Positions 17,836 through 23,004 of a DNA stretch of 23,004 nt are shown here, piece after piece. Made by a program: the position numbers and the translations under genes. Under the pieces are notes generated by a model. That model searched no databases. It was not told the origin of the DNA and saw nothing but the letters and a program-made list of their open reading frames with translations. This DNA comes from Bacteroidales bacterium. Lineage in GTDB: Bacteria; Bacteroidota; Bacteroidia; Bacteroidales; VadinHA17. The first letter of the stretch is position 1. Every line of letters begins with the position of its first letter. The DNA is taken from positions 13,602 to 36,605 of the forward strand of contig PMEC01000232.1 of the NCBI GenBank assembly GCA_003155705.1, read 5' to 3'.

Positions 17836-17913
17836 TTAAACAAAGCATCCCAGGAACAACTTTGTAGTGCCTGAAGTAGAACCTGTGGATGTCGTAAATC
17901 TTTTCATTATCAT
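17836..17913 (-). CDS. Threonine-rich attenuation leader peptide (thrL-like)
   Basis: A 25-codon reading frame starts at ATG 17913 (or at the third codon, ATG 17907) and ends at TAA 17836, 21 bases before the terminator stem. It reads MIMKRF, then TTSTGSTSGTT, then KLFLGCFV: six Thr among eleven consecutive residues (codons 7-17: ACG, ACA, ACA, ACT, ACT, ACA). No regulatory Ile cluster is present, unlike E. coli thrL, which mixes Thr and Ile. The MKR start, length and distance to the terminator match classic attenuation leader peptides. Its role is not the product but the ribosome stalling on Thr codons when threonyl-tRNA is scarce. It is too short to be found by ordinary gene callers. The inference rests on composition, position and the pairing pattern. 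Confidence 0.85.
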   Translation of the reverse strand: MIMKRFTTSTGSTSGTTKLFLGCFV

Positions 17914-17924
17914 TTTATGTCGTG

Positions 17925-17932
17925 CAAATATA
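17925..17932 (-). promoter_or_regulatory. Putative -7 box (TATATTTG) of the thr operon
   Basis: On the minus strand this octamer is a full match to TAnnTTTG and lies 11 bases before the first leader ATG, so transcription would begin only some six bases upstream of the leader peptide, as in short-leader attenuators. The -33 region is AT-rich without a clear TTTG at the standard spacing. Confidence 0.55.
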
Positions 17933-17940
17933 AATAATAT

Positions 17941-17964
17941 TTACAAATAATGAAGTATTTGTTA
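17941..17964. repeat. Dyad ACAAATA-n6-TATTTGT just upstream of the thr -7 box
   Basis: Two perfect 7-bp arms (17943-17949 and 17956-17962) flank a six-base spacer and occupy the region between the -7 box and its expected -33 element. The position fits a transcription factor site, but AT-rich composition makes chance occurrence plausible. Confidence 0.3.
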
Positions 17965-17982
17965 TCTATTATCTGAAATAAT

Positions 17983-18001
17983 ATATATTCACTGAATATA
18001 T
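17983..18001. repeat. Short inverted repeat downstream of proA (ATATATTC-act-GAATATAT)
   Basis: A perfect 8-bp stem with a three-base loop lies 37 bases after the proA stop codon. It has no U-tract on the minus strand, so it is at best a weak terminator or RNA-stabilising hairpin for the proBA transcript. Confidence 0.3.
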
Positions 18002-18037
18002 TAGTTCTTAACCTCTCATTCTCTTTACATTCTTAAC

Positions 18038-19285
18038 TTAGATTCTCACCTGTCCATTCCCTTCAATAATCCACTTATAGGTGGTTAATGCTTCCAAAGC
18101 CATTGGTCCTCTAGCGTGAAGCTTTTGCGTAGAGATACCTATTTCAGCTCCAAGACCGAATTCTGCACCGTCTGTAAATGCGGTAGAAGCATTTGCATAG
18201 ACAGAAGAAGCATCGACTAACTTAAAGAATAATTGGACTCGTTCAATGTTTTCAGATATAATGGCTTCGCTGTGTTTAGAGCCATATTCATTAATGTGTA
18301 TCAATGCGTCTTCAAACGAACCAACTGTTTTTATTGCCATTTTATAAGAAAGGAATTCTGTGCCAAATGAACTGGTCGAGGCTTTTTGTAGCAGGTTAGA
18401 TGGATATTTACCTTTCAATGCCCTATAAGATTTTTCATCTGCAAAGAGTAACACGTTGAACTCGGAACAAAGTCCGACCAGAATATCAATATCCGCCAGC
18501 CGGTTTTCATGAATTATCAGGCAATCAAGAGCATTACAGACACTTACTCTGCGAGTCTTTGCGTTGTTAATAATTAATCTTCCTTTTTCTCTGTCACCAT
18601 ATTCATCAAAATAAGTATGGCAAATACCGGCACCAGTTTCAATTACAGGAATTGAGGAGTTTTCCCGTACATAATCAATCAGGCTCCGGCTCCCCCTCGG
18701 GATAATAAGATCAATATATTCACGGGCATGTAACAACTGCCGGGTTTCATCACGACCTGCGGGCAAAAGGGTCAGTATACTTTGGTCAATACCATTAACT
18801 TCAAGTACTTTTCTGATTATCTTTACAATAGCAGTGTTTGAATTTATCGCATCACTGCCACCCTTGAGTATGCATGCATTTCCCGATTTAAGGCAAAGCG
18901 AGAAGACATCAAATGTGACATTTGGTCTTGCTTCATAAATTACTCCTATTACACCAAAAGGAACGGAGATTTTAGATACTTTCATCCCATTTGGTCGCTT
19001 GTTTTCTGACAGGATACGATTCAGCGGACTTGGCAGTTTGGCGACATTTCGCATATCTGAAGCAATCCCTTCAATCCGTTCGGTATCCAGTATCAACCGG
19101 TCATATCCAGGATCTGAATCATCCATCAAAATCAGATCTTTCTCATTTTCAGCAATGATGTAATCTTTTTTTGCGATAGCTGCGTCGGCTACCATCAGGA
19201 GAATCCTGTTTATTGTGTCCGTGCCCAAAATATTCAATGTCCTGCTGGCTTTTATTGCTTTCTTAAATAAGGGTATACAATCCAT
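18038..19285 (-). CDS. proA: Gamma-glutamyl phosphate reductase (glutamate-5-semialdehyde dehydrogenase)
   Basis: The 415-residue NADPH-dependent enzyme makes glutamate-5-semialdehyde in proline synthesis. The catalytic cysteine is C250 in [13 protein letters not shown], and the family blocks [33 protein letters not shown] and [11 protein letters not shown] are present. The C-terminal [31 protein letters not shown] is diagnostic of ProA. The start at 19285 gives a normal length. It lies 28 bases after proB and is the second gene of the pair; the thr leader promoter follows 105 bases downstream. Confidence 0.95.
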   Translation of the reverse strand: MDCIPLFKKAIKASRTLNILGTDTINRILLMVADAAIAKKDYIIAENEKDLILMDDSDPGYDRLILDTERIEGIASDMRNVAKLPSPLNRILSENKRPNGMKVSKISVPFGVIGVIYEARPNVTFDVFSLCLKSGNACILKGGSDAINSNTAIVKIIRKVLEVNGIDQSILTLLPAGRDETRQLLHAREYIDLIIPRGSRSLIDYVRENSSIPVIETGAGICHTYFDEYGDREKGRLIINNAKTRRVSVCNALDCLIIHENRLADIDILVGLCSEFNVLLFADEKSYRALKGKYPSNLLQKASTSSFGTEFLSYKMAIKTVGSFEDALIHINEYGSKHSEAIISENIERVQLFFKLVDASSVYANASTAFTDGAEFGLGAEIGISTQKLHARGPMALEALTTYKWIIEGNGQVRI

Positions 19286-19313
19286 CTAAACCTGATTATT
19301 TAAAGATTTTACA

Positions 19314-20432
19314 TTACGCCTGAATGCTGGTTTTATTCTTTTCATAAATAACCAGATAATCATAATGAATAAATGGTTTACTGAGCTTTTGTCCAATATT
19401 TAGTTCGGCTTTTTTGGAGTCATATTGCGTTTTTCCCAATCCTATATTTTCCCCCTTTTCATCAAATATCCTGACAATATCCCCGCTTTTAAAAAATCCT
19501 TCTATTCCGGTTATTCCGATCATAAGAAGGCTGGAAGCCTTTTCTCCAAGAAGTGCTACTTTTGCTCCTTCATTGATTCTCACTGCACCTTTAGCAAATG
19601 TTTCAGAGTGTGAAAGCCATTTTTTCACTCCGGTTCTCCTGCTTTCGCTAGCTATAAAGTGAGTGCATGGAATATCTTTTCTCTTCACAATATCAGTAAT
19701 TACAGAGTCACGGTTACCATTGGCAATAAAAACGTCTATCCCCTCTGAAGCTATCTTTCTGGCATTTGAATATTTTGTAAGCATTCCTCCCCGGCCAAAT
19801 CCTGATTTTGAAGAAGAAATGTACTTACCGGCTTCGTCTGAATCCTCGTTTATCTCTTTAATAAGTTCTGATCCATCACAACCCGGCGCACCGGTATAAA
19901 TGCCATCGACATTTGAAAGGATGATCAGAGATTGACAGTCCATCAAAGATGAAATCAAACCCGACAGTTCATCATTATCAGTGAACATCAGCTCATTAAT
20001 AGAAATAGTATCGTTTTCATTAACAATAGGTAAAACATTATTTTCAAGCATTGCTAAAATGCAGTTCTTCATATTCAGATAGTGCCTGCGGTCCCTGAAA
20101 CTCTCCTTTGTTGTGAGTACCTGGCCGGCCTGCATTCCGTATTTACCAAACAGAAACTGATAACTTGACATTAATTTTACCTGGCCAATGGCAGCAAGTA
20201 CCTGTCTGGCAGCTATTACATTTGTTTTATTTGACGGAGGAACATCGCCTCTGCCGGCTGCTACTGCTCCTGAAGAAATCAGGACCACTTCAGTACCCTG
20301 CTTGGACAGGATAGCTACTTCCTGAACTATCCTGGAGATTCTCCAGCTGTTCAGTGATCCGTCGGGTAGGGTTATTACATTACTGCCGACCTTAATTGCA
20401 ATCCTGTTAAACTCCGGTTTACTGTTTTTCAA
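19314..20432 (-). CDS. proB: Glutamate 5-kinase with PUA domain, TTG start
   Basis: The 372-residue enzyme phosphorylates glutamate in the first step of proline synthesis. The amino-acid kinase domain begins IAIKVGSNVITLPDGSL and includes VVLISSGAVAAGRG, NENDTISINELMF and FGRGGMLTKYSNARKIA; a PUA domain occupies about 280-365 (KVALLGEKASSLLMIGI to HYDYLVIY). The start is a TTG at 20432, read as Met-Lys-Asn-Ser; I find no ATG or GTG in frame upstream and the next downstream Met would remove the nucleotide-binding motif. The use of TTG could lower translation. A TAnnTTTG box lies 38 bases upstream. It forms a proBA pair ahead of the thr operon. Confidence 0.94.
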   Translation of the reverse strand: MKNSKPEFNRIAIKVGSNVITLPDGSLNSWRISRIVQEVAILSKQGTEVVLISSGAVAAGRGDVPPSNKTNVIAARQVLAAIGQVKLMSSYQFLFGKYGMQAGQVLTTKESFRDRRHYLNMKNCILAMLENNVLPIVNENDTISINELMFTDNDELSGLISSLMDCQSLIILSNVDGIYTGAPGCDGSELIKEINEDSDEAGKYISSSKSGFGRGGMLTKYSNARKIASEGIDVFIANGNRDSVITDIVKRKDIPCTHFIASESRRTGVKKWLSHSETFAKGAVRINEGAKVALLGEKASSLLMIGITGIEGFFKSGDIVRIFDEKGENIGLGKTQYDSKKAELNIGQKLSKPFIHYDYLVIYEKNKTSIQA

Positions 20433-20470
20433 TTTATTACTATTTATGACTAAAAAGACTGTTTTTGTCG

Positions 20471-20478
20471 CAAAAATA
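20471..20478 (-). promoter_or_regulatory. Putative -7 box (TATTTTTG) for proBA
   Basis: On the minus strand it matches TAnnTTTG and lies 38 bases ahead of the TTG start of proB. The remaining divergent spacer 20433-20682 toward the acetylesterase gene is AT-rich and holds no other clear element that I can identify. Confidence 0.42.
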
Positions 20479-20682
20479 GCACAAATAGTGAATATTTTAT
20501 GGTCAGATCGATTTTTTAGATAATACCTGCAAATCGAAACAACTAATGCGTATGATTATTATCTATAACTAATAAATATTTTAATATGAACATTTTTCCC
20601 TTTGTTTTCCTTATATTGTGTTTGAGTTTTCCTTAGTAAATTTAATGCTCAAAATATTTTATTAATGTTTTATAAATTTAAT

Positions 20683-22110
20683 ATGAAAAGATTATTTAAT
20701 TCAGTGATGACAATCCTTGTCATCTTTGTCATTGCATCAGCAAACCTGGTTGCACAAGTAAAACTGCCTGCAATTTTTGGAGACAATATGGTTCTCCAGC
20801 AACAAACTGAAGCAGCAATCTGGGGGAAAGCTTCAGTAAACTCAAATGTTAGAGTGACAACATCCTGGAATAACAAGTCCTATACTGGACATGCAGATAA
20901 AGATGGTAATTGGAAGGTTAAAGTTTCGACTCCGATTGCAGGAGGTCCTTTTAGTATTGCAATCAGCGATGGAAAAGCCTTGACTCTGAAAAACGTAATG
21001 ATTGGTGAGGTCTGGGTTTGCTCAGGCCAGTCCAACATGGAAATGCCGATGAAAGGCTTCAGAAATTCTCCGGTTACAGGTTCAAATGAATATATTGCAA
21101 CTTCTTCAAATATTCAGATAAGGCTTATTACGATACCGAAAGTTACCAGCCTTACTCCTGTCGATGATTTCAAAGGAAGCTGGAAAACCTGCGAACCAGA
21201 GAATGTCAGCGAATTCAGCGCAACAGCGTACTTCTTTGGTCTTATGCTTAATAAAACCATGAAAGTTCCGGTTGGGCTTATCTGCACAAGCTGGGGCGGA
21301 ACAAGAATTGAACCATGGATAAGTGAGGCCGGTTTAAAAAAGTTCGACTGGGTAAAACTTCCTGACAAGTCGGCGACAAAGACAGAAAACCTTTCCCCGC
21401 AAACTCCAACGGTCCTGTTTAATGCAATGATAAACCCGATTATCGGCTTTGGAATACGAGGCGCTATCTGGTACCAGGGTGAGGCTAATCGTAATGAGCC
21501 TATACAATATCAGCAACTTGTCCCCGGCCTTGTTGAGAATTGGCGTTCTGTTTGGAGCGTTGGTGAATTTCCCTTCTATTATGTCCAGATCGCTCCTTAT
21601 GATTATGGCCCAACAGGACTAAATTCAGCCTTCCTCCGGGAAGCTCAGTTCAAAGCATCGACGGCTATCCCAAATATCGGCATGGCTTGTATTATGGACT
21701 GCGGAGAAAAAGACAACATTCACCCTTCAAATAAAAAGGCAGCTGGTGAAAGGCTTGCTTATCTGGCACTTGTAAAAACCTATGGCATGAAGGGTTTTGC
21801 CTGTGAGGGTCCCGTCTTGAAGGATATGAAAGTTGAAGGCAGCCTGGCAAAACTAACTTTTAATAATTCAGTTAACGGACTTCTATCATTGGGGAAAGAG
21901 CTTTCATGCTTTGAAGTTGCCGGAGCTAATAAAAGGTTTTTCCCGGCTAAAGCATTTGTAACGAACACAGGAATAACTCTTTTTTCTCCTTCAGTTTCAG
22001 AACCCGTTTCTGTAAGATATGCTTTTAAGGATTTTATCATTGGTGACCTTTTCAATACTGAAGGATTCCCAGCTTCTTCATTCCGAACAGACACTCTTAA
22101 GATCCAGTAA
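20683..22110 (+). CDS. Sialate O-acetylesterase-type SGNH carbohydrate esterase, exported
   Basis: The 475-residue secreted esterase removes O-acetyl groups from sugars; the family name comes from sialic acid esterases, but members also deacetylate xylan and other glycans. I chose ATG 20683 (MKRLFNSVMTILVIFVIASANLVAQ gives a signal peptide) over ATG 20665, which adds a six-residue hydrophilic lead. The catalytic serine is S117 in CSGQSNMEMPM; IWYQGEANRNEP is the next SASA-family block; and KDNIHPSNK has Asp344 and His347 of the triad. An N-terminal beta-sandwich region precedes the hydrolase domain. The GH92 gene follows 39 bases downstream, suggesting joint use on acetylated, mannose-containing glycans (inferred). 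Confidence 0.87.
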   Translation: MKRLFNSVMTILVIFVIASANLVAQVKLPAIFGDNMVLQQQTEAAIWGKASVNSNVRVTTSWNNKSYTGHADKDGNWKVKVSTPIAGGPFSIAISDGKALTLKNVMIGEVWVCSGQSNMEMPMKGFRNSPVTGSNEYIATSSNIQIRLITIPKVTSLTPVDDFKGSWKTCEPENVSEFSATAYFFGLMLNKTMKVPVGLICTSWGGTRIEPWISEAGLKKFDWVKLPDKSATKTENLSPQTPTVLFNAMINPIIGFGIRGAIWYQGEANRNEPIQYQQLVPGLVENWRSVWSVGEFPFYYVQIAPYDYGPTGLNSAFLREAQFKASTAIPNIGMACIMDCGEKDNIHPSNKKAAGERLAYLALVKTYGMKGFACEGPVLKDMKVEGSLAKLTFNNSVNGLLSLGKELSCFEVAGANKRFFPAKAFVTNTGITLFSPSVSEPVSVRYAFKDFIIGDLFNTEGFPASSFRTDTLKIQ

Positions 22111-22149
22111 TTTTATAGTTTACTTGTTATATCATTGATAATAAGATAA

Positions 22150-23004
22150 ATGAAATTTTATTTCTTCTTCATCTCGCTACTTCTGTCCGGCAGATTAGCC
22201 GGACAGACTCCTTTAAGTTATGTCAATCCATTCATCGGTACAGCCCCTGCAACGACAGGAAGCGCAAAAGAACACGGCGCAGGTTCAGAAGAGAAAGGAC
22301 AGACCTACCCTGCAATAGGCCGGCCATTTGGAATGACTCAATGGACACCTGAGACCAGAACAACAGAGGAGAAATGTATTTCACCATATTATTATAATGA
22401 CAGGTACATAACCGGCTTCCGCGGGAGCCATTGGATGAGCGGCAGTTGCACACAGGATTATGGCAGTGCAACTCTAATGCCATTCACAACATCCAGACCT
22501 GATACTTTGACAAAAATTCCTGTCTCAAGGTTTAGTCATAAAAATGAAACTGCTTCTCCTGCATATTATCGAGTGCTTCTGGATAATTCAGGGATTGTCG
22601 CAGAACTTACCGGTTCTGTGAGATCAGGAATAATGAGGTTCACTTTTCCGGGAAAGAACGGAAGCTATCTTTTAATCAGGATTAATAGTGACAGACAGGT
22701 CGGGAAGGTATGGATCGATGAACAAAATAAGGAGATCGTTGGCTGTAATCCTGTATTTCGATTATATCAGGGAAGAGGACAATCTGCAGGTTTCAGTGGA
22801 TATTTCGTGATAAAATTTGACCAGCCCTTCGAGCTTATCCCTCAGCTTCAGACCAAACAGCAGATGGTAGTAAGGATTGGTAATGAAAAGATCCTTAATG
22901 TCAGGATCGGAACATCATTTACAAGCCTGGACGCCGCACGCAACAACCTTGAAAAAGAGATCCCTTCTTGGGATTTTGACAAGCTCCGGAAAGCTTCTGA
23001 AGAT
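22150..23004 (+). CDS. GH92 alpha-mannosidase, 5' part (3' end beyond window)
   Basis: 285 codons run from ATG 22150 to the right edge without a stop. A signal peptide ends near SGRLAG (about residue 18). The GH92 N-terminal domain starts SYVNPFIGTAPATTG (23-37), with YPAIGRPFGMTQWTPET and TGFRGSHWMSGSCTQDYG, which correspond to the family positions of the YPGA-PFGM and GFSHTH-SG motifs. GH92 enzymes are calcium-dependent exo-alpha-mannosidases that trim N-glycans and yeast mannan; the Ca and catalytic acid residues are in the missing C-terminal domain, so linkage preference cannot be judged. Typical members have more than 700 residues. It is the partner of the upstream acetylesterase gene. 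Confidence 0.9.
   Translation, partial: MKFYFFFISLLLSGRLAGQTPLSYVNPFIGTAPATTGSAKEHGAGSEEKGQTYPAIGRPFGMTQWTPETRTTEEKCISPYYYNDRYITGFRGSHWMSGSCTQDYGSATLMPFTTSRPDTLTKIPVSRFSHKNETASPAYYRVLLDNSGIVAELTGSVRSGIMRFTFPGKNGSYLLIRINSDRQVGKVWIDEQNKEIVGCNPVFRLYQGRGQSAGFSGYFVIKFDQPFELIPQLQTKQQMVVRIGNEKILNVRIGTSFTSLDAARNNLEKEIPSWDFDKLRKASED

Larger units (their letters stand above)
17779..17913 (-). promoter_or_regulatory. Threonine attenuator with pause, antiterminator and terminator pairings
   Basis: Four regions can be drawn on the minus strand. Region 1, CATCC-a-CAGG (17891-17882, within the Thr codons), pairs with region 2, CCTGGGATG (17854-17846), as a 9-bp pause hairpin with one bulge. Region 2, as GGATGCTT (17850-17843), alternatively pairs with AAGCCATCC (17814-17806), the 5' arm of the terminator, with one bulged C and a few flanking wobble pairs. 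Regions 3 and 4 make the terminator. A ribosome stalled at the Thr codons covers region 1 and frees region 2 to form the antiterminator; a ribosome at the stop (17836) covers region 2 and lets the terminator form. This was worked out by hand, without folding energies. Confidence 0.82.

Noticed and set aside
1..23004. CRISPR arrays, tRNAs, transposases, phage or toxin-antitoxin genes
   Set aside because: I found no repeat-spacer pattern, cloverleaf-like sequence or mobile-element protein by reading both strands.

Overview
The window looks like a chromosomal stretch of a member of the Bacteroidota, probably a Bacteroidales-type glycan degrader. The evidence is a TonB-dependent receptor with a carboxypeptidase-like N-terminal domain paired with a DUF4249 lipoprotein, several exported GH2, GH88 and GH92 glycosidases, AT-rich spacers with TAnnTTTG-type -7 boxes, and almost no Shine-Dalgarno sequences. 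The order-level placement is an inference. I saw no tRNA, rRNA, CRISPR array, insertion sequence or phage gene.

Left part (1-10331), glycan and nutrient capture: a GH2 beta-mannosidase-type enzyme runs off the left edge on the minus strand. It is divergent from a plus-strand multi-pass membrane acyltransferase (HGSNAT/DUF5009 type). Facing that gene is a minus-strand run: TonB-dependent receptor, DUF4249 lipoprotein, a GH88 unsaturated glucuronyl hydrolase and a Tat-exported Gfo/Idh/MocA oxidoreductase.

Middle (10541-12974): a plus-strand group with a KdgF-like cupin, ribokinase and an exported nucleoside hydrolase. GH88 releases unsaturated uronates and KdgF-type cupins linearise them, so these two neighbours may act in sequence. 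The nucleoside hydrolase and ribokinase form a ribose salvage pair.

Right-middle (12985-20432), amino acid biosynthesis, all minus strand: proBA and then thrA-thrB-thrC. The most striking element of the window sits between proA and thrA. It is a complete ribosome-dependent threonine attenuator: a 25-codon leader peptide with six Thr in eleven residues, a 12-bp intrinsic terminator, and competing pause and antiterminator pairings of the 1:2 / 2:3 / 3:4 kind. A TAnnTTTG promoter box lies just upstream of the leader.

Right edge (20683-23004): a plus-strand sialate O-acetylesterase-type enzyme and the 5' part of a GH92 alpha-mannosidase, which runs off the right edge. With the GH2 enzyme at the other end they suggest use of mannose-containing, decorated glycans, but the two ends are about 20 kb apart and need not be one locus. 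No gap without a gene exceeds 300 bases; the longest are described as regulatory regions.
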